Shown one piece after another: positions 23,659 through 37,000 of a stretch of DNA of 64,000 bases (positions are counted from its first letter, which is position 1; every line of letters starts with the position of its first letter). The notes under the pieces were generated by a model, which saw nothing but the letters and a program-made list of their open reading frames with translations, was not told the DNA's origin and did not search any database. This DNA comes from Bursaphelenchus xylophilus (taxonomy: Eukaryota; Nematoda; Chromadorea; Rhabditida; Aphelenchoididae). Both the position numbers and the translations under genes were made by a program. The stretch is taken from contig CAJFCV020000003.1 of assembly GCA_904066235.2 (NCBI GenBank), forward strand, positions 12,090,001-12,154,000, read 5' to 3'.

Positions 23659-23976
23659 CTTACAAAAAAATACAACGTTCTCGGGTCTTCCTAGTCATAC
23701 GACCTGAACGTGCCCACCAATTTACATCAGCATTTGGAAAACGAACATGAAGGTGGAGCTCGTCCATCGGTGGAGTCTGAAAGTTTTTCAAATTATAAAA
23801 TGCGCTTAAAAACCAATTCGCAGGTAGAAAAAAAGTTAAATTCCACTTACCATAAGGTCGTATCTGATAATGGCGGCGGTCACGTTTTCCATTGCCAAGT
23901 CATCAGTGTAGAGATCCGTCAGGAGACACGTCGTTACAGCCCGTGGAAACTCGTCCGCAATCGATTTTTCGTCGGT
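23659..23976 (-). pseudogene. inverted copy of the exon 7-8 receptor remnant
   Basis: Mirror image of 14368-14685. It has the same join of the receptor 5' flank (about 23977-24100) to the last third of exon 7, a GTAAGT intron, and an exon 8 homologue with DELH and VRFPN and the same frame shift. It lies just upstream of exon 1 of copy 1. Both remnants share the deletion, so the inverted duplication of 13.85-14.72 kb and 23.63-25.07 kb followed it. Confidence 0.7.
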
Positions 23977-24186
23977 GGGAAGCGCCGCACGGAGAGGCGA
24001 GAGTGTGAAAAGAATGAAGGGACCAATTTAGATTTCAATCTTCTTAGTGGAAAATTTGCATAAAAGTCGAATTTTAGTCGAATTTGTTCTGAAAATTCGA
24101 AATTCCCACGATTCCAAGCTTCGATTATGCAAATTTCAAAAGAAGTTCAAAATCGTGAGAATGTAAGTTCGATGCTCAACATTGGT

Positions 24187-24640
24187 CCTCGGGACTTTTC
24201 TTCATCCTCCAGCACCAGGAAAATGCCTTTTTGACCAGGTTTTTAACAAATCAAGAGCTTGTTTTTGAGCTAAGGTAAACCCAGGTATCTTGACAAGGCT
24301 TAAAATATCAAATTTGATGAATACTACACCTTAATTAGTAGTTCCAATATAAAAAAGGGGCATTTGCGAATCAAATTTGATATTTTAAGGCTTGTCAAGA
24401 TACCAGGGTTTACTTTAGCTCAAAAACAAGCTCTTGATTTGATAAGAACCTGGTCAAAAAGACATTTTCGTGGCGCTGGAAGAAGAAGAAAAGTTCAGAG
24501 GATTTGTTCACCCTTACAAACCAAAATTAGACAGCGAATTTTTTCATATTTTGAACCAGAAAAATTTTGGGAATTTTTTGATATGTCTCGACCTGTAACT
24601 CCATACCCCATAGAAGTACCTTCCTTGTGATATTTACTTT
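24187..24640. mobile_element. truncated foldback MITE at palindrome boundary
   Basis: Equivalent to the complete element at 54913-55490, but its outer arm stops at about 24187, next to unrelated DNA. It contains GGTATCTTGACAAGG and its inverse around 24280 and 24400. The inner end (GGAAGGTACTTCTATGGG in inverse) is at about 24610-24632. Confidence 0.7.
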
Positions 24641-25045
24641 TTCCCTTAAGTAGTACTGTAAAGTAGTAGTTTTTAACACTTTTTCATGAATACTCGATTT
24701 GGGGTTTTCGGTGGTGCTGCTTTCAAATCAGAAGAAATGAGTAAGATTTTCGAAATCAGCCCCCCAAATCGAGTATTTATAAAAAAAAAGTTCAAAAATT
24801 TCCTACTTTACAGTACTACTTAAGGAAAAAAGTAAATATCCAAAAAAAAATGAATGTCATTTTCGAAATCAGCACCCTCGATTATCCTATTTTCACACTT
24901 GGATCGAAGAAAAGTAATACTTTCGGTTTCCCCAATCGTCCCAGTTCCTCATGAAAAATATAAATTGTCAAAAATTGGTAATTTTTTTGTAGAAAGTCCC
25001 TTTTTTCCCAATCACAACCGTCACAGTTAAAAAAAATACGAATTT

Positions 25046-27261
25046 TTAACAATTTATATTATCCATGACCAACCTCATACCTTGCGGTAAAAACCGATCT
25101 CTCCCTTGTCGATGTTGGTCGCCATGGCCATTCCGGCCCATTTTACAGCTTTCCACATCCATTGCAGACCCGTTTCTGCACGCTTTCACCTCCTGCTGAA
25201 CGGGGCTGACCATTTTCTGATCGCTGATATTCCCCATGACGAAATTTCTTCTTGCTTCGTCCAATTCGTGTCTAACCGTCTGAACATAAAACGAATCGTC
25301 CCTAGTGTTCCTCCGAACGTCTCTTGAGGCCGGTTTCACCCAATCATATTCGACTTTTCGGTTCTCTTGTCGTTGAATGATGGACGCCTTGGACGAAACT
25401 CCCATAATCGAGGCATGAATGCTGGCCTGGGTGGCGGGGAATGGTGGGGAACTATCTTCCACACTCACCACCTTCTTCCTATCCTGTAGAACATGGTCCT
25501 CGATGAATTCTGCGACCTGTCTTTCCCTCTCCTCTAAATCAATATCTTCGTTCTCCAGCAGCCATCGGAGGGCTTCCTGAAGAAAAATTCAATTACCAGC
25601 ATCATGAACACACCCCACTTCTAATTTCCACGTCATGAATTCCTAAAATTCCAAAAAAAAATTCAAAACACCTACATTAATATGCCTCTTGATGATGTCG
25701 TAGCGCAGTTCATGTTCGTAGGTGCATTGCTGAATGTAGTGGGCAATGTGGAACAACGGAATCGGGGTGAATTTCGTGAATTTGTCAAACTTAAAAATGG
25801 GTTTTGCCTTGATTGTGGCGAGCATTCGGTCATTTTCGTCGCCCTTCCAGGGCAAGTCGCCCTCCATCATTTCGACAACACCGAACAGCAGTGAGCACAT
25901 GTCGTCACAAGGTCCTTGATCGTAGCGGAGATGGACGCGCTTGGAGCAATAACGAGAAGTTCCTAAAATGAAACAAAAAATCATGGATAACATACCTAAA
26001 TCAAGGTAAAAGTTGTCAAAAAGCAAAGAAATTCCCCAAAAAATCCCCACCTCTGAACGGGACATTATCTCTTCTCTCGATTAATTTCCCATCCAGTGTT
26101 CGAAACCTCCTGGACATTCCAAAATCAATCAAAAAAACCTTTGTTCTTTCATCTGGTAGACGGCCAAGACAAATGTTCGATGGTTTGATATCCCGATGCA
26201 TATAGCCGAGCGTGTGGATTTCTTGCAGCGTCTCCACCAGCTGATAGAACACACCCAACGCAAACTTCACCGGGAATCGAAGATCTGGCGCGAACTTGCG
26301 CAACTCGAACAAATTGTCCGAGTAGACGGGTAGGACCAGGAAACAAAGCTCGTTGGTGTAGCCACTGTCGATCTAAAGCCAGAAAAATGAAAAACAAACA
26401 TAACTTACGAGGTTCGGAACATGTTTGCAAGACGTCAGGTCCAACAGCACCATTCTTTCTGTGTTTATTTGTGAATGTCGATCGCGAGGTTCAACTTTAA
26501 CCGCAACGTACTGCTTGGTTACCTAAAATACATATAATATTAGGCAACACAGCATAAAATCAAAGGCAAACAATACACTAGCTGTTGCGGACCTGAATTG
26601 CCTATAAACATTTCGATATTTTTTATTTTTCCGAACAAATTATATTATTCATGATCAATTAGATAAAAAATGTTAATTCTAGCTTATTCTCAAGTAAATC
26701 TTCAATATAAAACCTTCAAAATCCCTGTAGTATCATTGCTTGTACCTTGACTATCTAAAATCCAACAAAACAACAAGTTCTTACCATATCTTTGGCCTGA
26801 AAGACCTGCCCAAACCCTCCTCTTCCCAAGATAGTGTCGATCTTATATCGGCCGTCCAGCATCTCTCCATCTTTCAGATATGGCGGTGCATCAAGGCCCC
26901 TGGGAATCTCAGGCTTCTTGTGATAATAATGTGGCTGAAAAAAAAGAGAAAATTATATTGTAGTAAAGGTCTGAAAAATTTCGACCAATTTTCAGGATTC
27001 AAAGCTAATTCAGTAAAATAAACGGCAGTATGAAAGAAAAATGGGTTCAAATCACCTAACAGAACCATACTAAACCAACCATCTCCAATTTTAACAGCTA
27101 TATTATCCATGATTAAAAAAGTACCTAAAATAACGTAATTTTGGAAGATTCTCAAAAATAAAGGTCGGAATTGCTATGAGAGGCTTTGTGAAAATGCCAG
27201 AAGCCACCTCTAGTGTGATATTACCCATTCTTACCCGATCTTTTTTCGGTCCAAACGCCAT
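25046..27261 (-). CDS. TTBK/CK1-like protein kinase, left-arm copy with truncated 3' end
   Basis: Same gene as 52317-56228 but missing the last two exons. Exons are 27261-27235, 26934-26785, 26522-26409, 26372-26051, 25962-25676 and 25576 onwards. The normal donor is at 25081. Without exons 7-8 the frame would read through to a stop at 25046, giving about 476 aa. All catalytic motifs are intact: GRGGFG loop, VAVK lysine, HRDIKPSN, DFG (IDFGMSRR) and GTSRY. HRDIKPSN followed by a GRLP motif is typical of TTBK-type kinases of the CK1 group. The kinase should transfer phosphate to Ser/Thr. The retained intron sequence holds the dispersed TCATGGATAATATA element, then the palindrome edge. Whether a shortened kinase is made is unknown. 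Confidence 0.75.
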
Positions 27262-28002
27262 TTTGGAGGAGCGGAATGGTGATCAACAACCGAGTGGGTG
27301 AAAATCCGAAAGAAAGAGTTTTGGAAACTCAAAACAAATGTTGAAAGTCAATGTCGATTGGTCGACATGAAGCTGCCAAATTTACCGAAAAACTGTCGAA
27401 ATTTCGGTGCTTGAAACATAATGCCAATGGAGCAAATTTGACGGGATTTTTAAACATAAAATAATACTTTTTTTACGATTTTGAGCCAAAAAAGGGATTT
27501 TTTCGATAAATTCTCTTTTTATGTAATGGATCAAGTAATTTTTTATGTAAGAATATCACTTTAAAATCGCGATTTCATCAAAAAATCAAGAAAAAACTCT
27601 ATTTTTTTAATATCTAATGGGAAATTCATATTTTACTTCCAAAAGATCCCGTCTTTTCAGCCAATCGCCGTTTTCTGGAAGGACAATGTTGATGGGAATG
27701 GATGCTCATGGCATGTTTGTGTGAATCTCCTCTTGACGCTCTTTTTCGGTAAGTTTTTTGGGCTTGATTTTATTTAATAATGACGTCATTTTTTAGCATT
27801 CCCGGCCTTCTCCATGCCGCTTGGTACTGCTTCTGTCGAGGATAAAATACGTCGTTTCTTAAGTTTTTTTTTAATTTCAGTAAAAGTAATCAAGATGGGG
27901 ACGACATGGAATACTGACTTTAGATGGCCGATCAAACAAAAACGCACTTAAAAATATTTATTTTAATTTTCTTACAAAAAAATGGAATGTTTTCGGGTCT
28001 TT
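27262..28002. other. intergenic region between left receptor and kinase genes
   Basis: About 740 bp with no gene. It holds the 3' flank of the receptor gene and the 5' flank of the kinase gene. A homologous stretch lies at 51573-52316 in the right arm. No obvious hairpin or MITE is seen. Same-strand spacing of this size does not by itself argue for an operon. Confidence 0.5.
27957..27962 (-). terminator. polyadenylation signal of left receptor gene
   Basis: AATAAA on the minus strand about 40 bases after the TAG stop at 28003. The same sequence follows the right-arm copy. Confidence 0.5.
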
Positions 28003-31000
28003 CTAGTATTCATCATACGACTTGAACGTGCCCACCAACTTGGCATCACGATTTGGAAAACGCACAGGAGAATGGAGCTCGTCCGACGATACGATCTGAA
28101 AGTTTTTCAAAATATAAAATGCGCTTAAAAACCAATTCGCAGGTAAAAAAATTAAATTCCACATACCGTGAAGTAATAGCTGATGAGGCCCGCGGCCACG
28201 TTTTCCATCTCCAGGTCATCCGTGTAGAGGCCCCTCATGAGACACAAGGTCGCAGCCTCCTTGATGTCGTAGAATTCTTCGGGGATCGCGTTCTCGTCGG
28301 TACACTCTAACTTGACCTTCGTGACTTCCTCAATTTTTTTCATTCCCGCCCAAGGCAGAGGAGCCATCATGCCCAATACCATGTAGAGAAGGCTCTCCGT
28401 GTCCTCCGACTTCAACGCCTTCTTCGCGTGGATGTGAGTGGTTGCCGTTTCGGGGATTGGATAGAACGCCGAGCGTTCCGAGCCGATTCTGATTGCATAT
28501 CCGAGGTCAGTAATGACAAACTGCAAGAAAATAAAATTTGCGCCAAGGAACATAGTGTTGTAAAATCTCTATCATATTTTTATATCAAGAAATCGATATT
28601 GAAGCCATGAAAATTGCCCCATTTGTGTCAAATAAATGGGCGGCCGGGCCCGGTGATAAAAAAAATATATGGTAAAAAAAATTTATTACTAAACCAGAAA
28701 AATAAAGCAAAAATGCTTTGCAGAATTGATGGATAGATATTAAATTAAACCTTTTTGACCTATATGCTGTTTTACTACCCTTTAAAACTGTTTAAAATCC
28801 TTGGCTAGGTTTTAGGGAAAATACAAACTCAACATGCACTCACCCGATACGTATCCCGGTCTTTCTTGACGTAGAATGCGCTCTCCTTGATGTACCGATG
28901 GCAAATCCCGTACCTGATCAGCGCTTTGGTGCAGTAAAGCAACTGGAAGAAGAGTTTTTGCGCCTCGAACGGAGCCATGAGTTGTCCTTGGCGCATCTCG
29001 CGAACGCTTGGGCCATAATTTTCGACCCGCATGCAGTAGACGCCCTCAGAGAAGTGGCAGCAGCTCAGCATGCCGCCAATGTAGATGAAGCTGAAAAAAA
29101 AAGGTTTTGGTCTGATTCCAACTTACTTTTTGTCTGGGCTTTTGGAATTCTTCTCCACCAGCTGGTAGACGCCGCTCTCGCAGGCGAGCGGTTGCTTGTA
29201 TTTGGGGCCGAGGCTTGCCTCCAACTTGTACCAGTACGATGTCCCCTTGTAGTCATATTCGTAAAATGCCCCGAATTGGCCTTCGGCGACCATCCGCTTC
29301 ACCTCGACATTATCGATAATTCTCTGAAAAAAAGCTCATCATTATAAGGGTGGGCCACTCGAAACTCCCAACCTCTTTTCTAGTATTTCTCCGCCAATAA
29401 TGCAACAATTTCTATAAAATTTATATCAAATTGAAGCTGAGACACCCAATTTCCTGTCCACCAAATATGGCCCGTCTAACTTCACGGAAGCACCCGTACT
29501 GACCTTTTACATTTTCATTCCAAATTTTGGAGCCCGAAATCGGTGAAACTTAGAAAATTTTTGGAATGATTTCCAATTGAGTTTCTTGGAATTGGAAAAT
29601 GTTCGCGCCTTTGACTAAATAAAACTCCTATTACGCTTTTTCAAAAGTGCAGACACATTTTTTTGTCTTTTTTGCACCGCACCGTGCATGTTGCGCGACG
29701 AAATCCATTTTGCACTGTGCAAATTCTTTTCGCACGCCCAAAGTTCGCAGCGACACAGCTGAGAAAAGCTTACGTCGCAGCGATATCCGGTTGCACAGTG
29801 CAAAAGGTCAAATGCACCCCGCAAAAAGGAGGTTTGTGCACGGTGCGGCCCACGACAAAATGTGTCTGCACTTTTGAAAAAGCGTAATATAAGCAACAGA
29901 AAAAATGATGGCAGTCAACGGAATAGTCAAAATTATTCTGCAAGGCGTTGCTTTCGTGATCTGGGGCGATTTGCACACACGTCGGGTATGGACTAATCAA
30001 TTCCTGAAAGTTTTAGCTCGCGCTTTGCGGGCGCCGCCGAGATATCGAACTATTTTTGCCGCCGAGAGAGCACGCTAAACGTGGAGAGCGGCCAGAGAGA
30101 AAAGCGCTTTTTGGCCATAACTTTGGGAGTTTCGTGCGGAAAATTTTGATTTTTTGTAGAAACATTATCCTTTACGGCTGAAATAGGCATGAAACATTTC
30201 GTGCCGAAATTCGGCAAAAAGTCCTAAATTTTCGCCAACTTTCGATCTAAAAATCTCGGTTGTTTCTGCAAAGCGGGAGCTAGGATTCTCGCATATATCT
30301 TAGAAAAAAAATATTCTAAATTTGTGCCAAGTTTTATCAAAATTTGAGCGTCGCACTTGGGGTACTTCCCGTGTAAGTTTCACCGATTTCGGGCTCCAAG
30401 ATTTGGAATGAAAATGTAAAAGGTCAGTACGGGTGCCTCCGTGAAGTAAGACGGGCATATTTGGTGGAAAAGAAATGGGGCGTCTCAGCTTCAATTTGAT
30501 ATAAATTTTATAGAAATTGGTGCATTATTGGCGGAGTAATACTTGAAAAGAGGTTGGGAGTTTCGAGTGGCCCACCCTGCACATCAGATACAAAATTTTT
30601 TACTTAAATCGAGAAATCTGATTTGGAGGTTCTATTAGCATTGGTCCATATTGGAAATATCCGAAACATTATCAAAATTCGTCTATACAAAAAAAAAGTT
30701 GATGCGATTTGAAAATTTGGGATTAAAACAGGCGTTTTTGGAACTGAAAACAATTGCGATTGTAGGAATTGCGGGTTTTCTTCACCAATCATGCTCATTT
30801 AGATCTAATCTATCAATTACCGGGTAAAAAAGACGGTTTTCACAGTGTGCCATAACGTCAGCATGTTATACATGACAATATTCACCACTAAATTTTTTAA
30901 GATTTTGAAGCTGCAAATCATTCTTACAAAAAGTGATATTGATTATAAGATCAAATTAGTTTCAAAACATCCGTTTTTACCCTAAAAAGTTCAAAAATTG

Positions 31001-34000
31001 AGGAACTGGGTTGTTGTATAGGTCATGTATAATATCGAAATTTGTACCAAAAAAAGGATGATAGGCTTCAAAAAAAGAATTAAAAACTATGTTACTAACT
31101 AAAACCGTCGATGGGTCAAAGAAATAATCCGTATGTTTCTCACTTTGCATGTCTGTATCAATTCCGTATTATCCATGATAGTGAGACCATCTTAGGAGGC
31201 TATGTCGCCGGCCGGCGCTTTAGCAACGCGGCAACGTCATTCTAGTTTTTATGAAAAGGGGACACCTCAACAAGTCCAAACGAGGTCTGAGCCCAACTAC
31301 TAGCCCTTTTTTGGATCTTATTTTAATCATGTTGTACATGGTAAAGTTATGAAAACATATGGTGGAGATTCTTTTCCATCTAAAAAGAAATACGTAGCCA
31401 ACGAAAGGACGTTACTACGGTTTCGAAACATAGATTACCGATGCAGCAAACCCAAATATGAACATGTGAAGACGTATGTTATTCATGCTAAATTGATGGC
31501 AAAATGTCTTTTAATTTGGCATTATGGACTCTGAAAGGTTTTATAAACTGAGATACCCTATAATGAATGTGTCCATGCAGTGAGCAGCCTTAGCCGTTGC
31601 AAAACCGAAAATTTTTTTGATATACCAAGTTTGATGTATTTCGCCATCGTCTCCAAAACTTGCAGACCAATTCTGCCGAAACTTTTCATATAGAAAGAAA
31701 ATAACATTATTGATAACTCCTACAAATCAGATTTTATAAGTTGCGTATTGGCAAAATTCGAATCAGCGTTTTCAAAAATTACAAATTTTGCAACCTTTTT
31801 GTAGGCTTCCCATGAGGTCGCCAGACCCCAAATTAATTTTTAAAAATAGGTAGATGTCTATAAAAAAAAAAAAAAAAAAAAAAAAAAGAAAAAATAACTC
31901 ACCGGTACGAAGAGTTTCTTCCCATTCTTGAGCTTGACTACAGTGCCCTCCGTGCACTTCTTTTCGGTACGCATTTCCATAGCAATGGAGAAATCATAGC
32001 GCACATGGAATGCGCTATGACGTCTGCAATAAGTCATATACAGGGTGTTTCAAGAAATTTGGAACAAATGATTTGCTTATATCTTTGTGTTCTTTGCAGC
32101 TATCAACGAATTTCTTTTTGCTTCTAAAAATTGACAGCGTGCGTTTTTAGAATCTCAAAAAATTTTTTTTCGTCGGCGGAGGGCCCATTTCTCGGCGGAG
32201 AAAATTAGGGCCTTTTTTAAAAATCACAGCGTATTACGTGGCGGAAACGCCGTTGCAACGGTTGAAATCAAGTTTACGTTACACCTCCGTCGATTTTACG
32301 GTATGCATTTTTTTGTTTTCGATTTTACGCGCACCGCGGAGGCGCGGCGGAGACTTCAGATTTCGGCGGACGTTGTTTTAGGCCTTCGGCTGTTGCAATT
32401 CATGTTGGAAAAGAGTTTGGGGTGATTTTTTGTTGTCATCCGATGCACAGATGGCAAAAATTTCGTGCTTTTTTCCCCGGCGGAGGATTCGGCGGAGGCT
32501 TTATCAAAGGGTTACTTACCGATATTGCCTTTTCATGTGTCGTCGAATGAGAAAAATGGCCAGCACTATCAGCAGTAAGAGGAACACCAGCGCCCCGCCA
32601 ATGCCTCCTCCTATCAGCGCCCAATTCGGGGATTCATCTAGGACCGTCGCAATCGTCACATCCTCGGAACTTCTAAAAAAATATAATTCACAGAAAGCGA
32701 GGACCCACGATCTTCCGTTCGGATTGTACAGGTACTTCACGTAGGTGTTGTTGAAATAATCGGCTAACTCAGGACCAGGTGGCTTACATCCTCCCACCGG
32801 AAATTTAATAAGAATGTAGTTCTGAAAACAAGAATAAGATTGCAAATAAAACAAAAACAATTTTTTGGCGCTACGCACGCCAATTTGTTTACACATAAAA
32901 AAAGTCAAAAAAAAAATTTTTTTTCTTCCTATGAAGTTTAGGGAATTCAATGTAGATTTTTTTTGTTTCAGCATTTTTAATACCTAACACTAGGTTCAGC
33001 TTATTCTTCTCAAACATTGTATTGTTATAGATATTGCAAGTAAAACAATGTTGTATTCTTTAGTGCATCATGTTGTTTTCATGATGTTTTGACTTCTAAA
33101 ATTATTTTTAAGCATTACTATTTGATTTAGGATAAATTTTAGGTAATATGGAGCCTGAATGTTCACGCACGACATCAAATGATAACGAGGAGGTCCCAGT
33201 AAAAGTAAGTTATCTTCTGTAAATTAACAGGGAGCTGGACATTTCTGCGTAGGATTCTTCAGTAGACATATGAGCATGTTTTGGGAAAAAATCGGGAAAA
33301 GATACTGTCAAATTTTTAAAATTTCTGTCAGTTACGTTATGTTACACTTGGGTTTTTCAGAAGAATCAAGCATAAAGAAGCAGTAAGGCACCGAAAGGTC
33401 GTGCAAAACGTTGCAAAACGTTGGAAAGACGTAAGGTGTTTACTACGACTTCAATTTCGGATAGAAGAATTGAGTTGCTTTACGTTTTTCCTATTTTACA
33501 AGGAAAGTACTTCTATGGGGTGTGGAATTACCGGTCGAGATATATATCAAAAAATTCGCAAAAATTTTCTGATTCAGAATATATATAAATTAGCTGCCTA
33601 ATTTTGGTCTAATGGCATGTTTTTGTCCTCAGAAGTTTTCTCGCGACACCATGCAAGTGTCTTTTTGACCGTGTTTTTACCAATAAAAAAAATTTGTTTT
33701 ATGCTAAACTAAATTCTGAGGCCATGACAAGCCTTAAAATATCAAATTGGATTACAACTACACCTTAAAAGTAGTTCCAATGTAAAAAATGGGTTCTAGT
33801 GTGGCAAAAAGAATCGAACCCGTTTCCCTCGGATTTCCAACCCAGCGCTCTAACCACTCGGCCACACCGCTCTCTTCCGAAGGAAGAGACCAAGCGCGCT
33901 TTTGTTGCCGCAGATTTTTTTCCTCGAGAAAAACATTTATTGAAAAAACTCGCTGATAGACCAAAATTAGGCAGCTAATTTATATACAGGGTGGGCCACT

Positions 34001-37000
34001 AAAACCTTCCGTCCTCTTTTTTTAGATTTCTCCGCGGAGACTCCGCCGATTTTCATGAAATTTAGGTCTTTCTGGAGCTGAGATTCGCCATTTTCAACCC
34101 ATTGAACTTCAGGAAAAAATATTCTGAATTGACTTTAATATGCCTTCCCAAAGTTTTTGAAAATTATTTTCGAGCCGAAACCGCTAAAACTTTGAAAATT
34201 TTTGGAATGATTTTCAATTGCCTTTCTCGGACTTGGAAAATTTCGGGCTTTTTTGGTAAAATCGTGGAGTAAAAAGTTCCGTACGCTTTCTCTAAACTTT
34301 GATTAAAGCAAGTTAAAAGCAAAAAAAAGTGTTGTCTGTATTACCCTTAGGGTACGAATGTTGAAAAAAATTTTTTTTTTCAACAAGAGTGAAAAAATCC
34401 ACATTAAGGCTACAAGCCAGGTATTGGCTCATCGAGGCTTGGAGACAGGCTCGATTGAAGTTAAACCATGGTCACGATCCGCACTTCGAGCTGTTCTTAA
34501 CTTTCAAAGCCCCTACAAGTTCGTGCTGCAAGAGGAGGTGGACACGTTGAACTCAGACAGAAATATTAATAATCAAATTGTTAAATAAATTAGTTTTTAC
34601 AACAGTATTTTGCAAATATATGAGGCAAAACGAGTAAGATTTCACCCAAAAACCCGAAAAAATTACCAAATTTTCAAAATCATTCCAAAAATTTTCTAAG
34701 TTTTAGCGGTTTCGGCTCGAAAATAATTTTCAAAAACTTTGGAAAGGCATAGAAAGGTCAATTCAGGATATTTTTTTTTCAAATTCAACCGGTTGAAAAT
34801 GGCGCATCTCAGCTCCAGAAAAATCCAAATTTCATGACGGTCGGCGGAGTATCCGCGGAGAAATCTAAAAAACGAGGACGGAACGTTTTAGTGGCCCACA
34901 CCATATTCTGAATCAGAAAATTTTTGCGAATTTTTTGATATATATCTCGACCGGTAATTCCACACCCCATAGAAGTACTTTCCTTGTTAGGTAATAATCA
35001 TGCGGAAGCAAGTAAAAGTGGATTTATGATTAGGGGCTTGGCTCTATTGGATTAATCGGTCGTTCTAGTTATATATAACAGTAAGAGCTTTGTGATTTAC
35101 CTCAAAATCGCCTTGGTTTTGCCTTAAAAAACTGTTGATAGAAAATAGAATCTATGATTCGTTCCAAGGCTTTTTGACTAGTTGTAGCTAAAAGGACGTT
35201 CTTATCGCCCCCTAATTTGCACTAACCGACTAAAGCAAGATTCTGCTCAGAAGACGTCCAAAAACTGTCCGAATTGTTCCAGACCGAGTTGTATGGCATA
35301 ACTTTATATATTTAAAAGTGTATGTATGTGTATTTATTTTAAATGTTCCATAATAAACGGTAAAAGCCATATTCGTATAACTATCGGTGCGCAATTCCAA
35401 TTACGTCGGGCGCAACTCGGAAAACCTCGCGAACGTTTTCGCTTCGGGAAAAGAAAACAAAAAAAATTTTTTTTGTGGATAACCGATCTGAACGTTACAA
35501 TTTTCCTTTACAGAGTAGAGTAAAAATGTTATTTCTGGATTTTTTTAGATAAACTATTCCGCTGATGACTGTTAGGATAGAACGTATCTTATACAGCGTG
35601 GGCCACTCGAAGGCCTGATTGAAGTTTTAACTTTAAAAACCATATCCACGATACGCAATTCTAGCTGCGCATGACTCTCGAAGGCACTGCAAGTTTGTGA
35701 TGTTAGAGGAGGTGGGCATAATAACTCAGTATTAATAACAAGCATTAATAATCAGAGTGTTAAATAAAATTGTTTTCGGAACAATATTTGATAACTATCT
35801 GAGGTAAAACAAAGAAAATTTCACCCAAGAACTCGGAAAAATGACCAAGCTTGCAAAATCATTCCAAAAATTTTCTAAGTTTTAGCGGTTTCGGCCTGCA
35901 AATAATTTTTCAAAGCTTTGAGAAGGCATGGAAAGGTCAATTCAAAATATATTTTTTTTGAAATTCAGTCGATTGAAAATGGCGGGTCTCAGCTCCAGAA
36001 AAATCTGAATTTTAGAAAAATCGGCGGAGTCTCCGCGGAGAAATTCAAAGAAACAACTTGTCAGCTTCGAGTGGCCCACCCTGTATGTAAACGTGAAAAT
36101 TTTGTTCAATTTCTCCAAAAAATTCTTTTTTCCAGTACCGAAGCGAAAAAGTTAAACGGTATCGTTAAACCGGAATGTCGTTGACCCGATCTCTTCCCGA
36201 CCCGAAAAGTCGGGACGCTCTCTTTTTGACTTACTAATGGAAAAAGTAGGACGTTCTTTGAATTCAACTTGAATTTGTCGTCCTTTTCGCACTCCGACGC
36301 TTTCCAAACGTGATCCACAGCCCAATTTAATTCTTTGCAGACGTCCTCTCCCTTATTTTCGAAGACAATCTTATCTCCAAACACTGCCAGCTTGCTTTCG
36401 CAGTTGAACTGGTCCTGGGTTTCCGTTGAGTAGTCGCCAAGATAGGTTCCATTCAATAGGTATACATCATTTACGTGTGAATTTTCTAGACATCCAATCT
36501 TCACCATATTCGATCCCAGCATTTCAAATAAGGCAACGCTTGCCAATGAACAGCGATCAGGATCGAATTTCTTATCAAAAACCGGGCATCCCCTACAAAA
36601 AAATATTGTAAAAATAAAGCCCCACTTTTTATCCTTGGATCCAGAAACTCCGGTGAGAAGCTTGTCTTCTTCCAGCGCCAAGTGAAAGCGATAATTTTTC
36701 AGGCCTGTTTCTCTGACAACCAAGTCCAGTTTCTCGTCACTGAAAGTAACATTTGATGTTGATAAATCTTTCTCAAGTTTAAAGCGCGCACCCCAAATGC
36801 GTCACATTTTAATCCCTCAGAACGTCAGCTCCGAATCTACCAGCGAAGCAAAGATACAGTGGCGGACCTAATCCTGTGGCAAAAAACGTACCATTTTGCA
36901 TCCGGGAAGTCTCAAAAGCGCAGCAAAATACCTCCCCCTCGGACTTAAAAACTGCACAAAATTAGGGTAACCTACTTACTAGATGAATTCTAGCACATAA

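Larger units (their letters stand above)
24187..36917. repeat. left arm of giant imperfect palindrome
   Basis: Matches the inverse of 38069-55354. Paired points, left with right: kinase exon ends 25081/54505 and 27235/52343, receptor exon 8 28003/51572, exon 5 29127/48606, F1 element 29348/45163, exon 3 end 32520/42355, exon 2 end 36235/38753, M1 half-element 36854/38130. The sums shift stepwise (74986, 74875, 74511, 77733, 79575) because of insertions in one arm or the other. The outer end lies inside the foldback MITE at 24187-24640. Confidence 0.9.

Noticed and set aside
33799..33867. Functional tRNA-Ser gene
   Set aside because: The T-stem is unpaired on its 3' side, and the only perfect outer stem is out of register with tRNA numbering.
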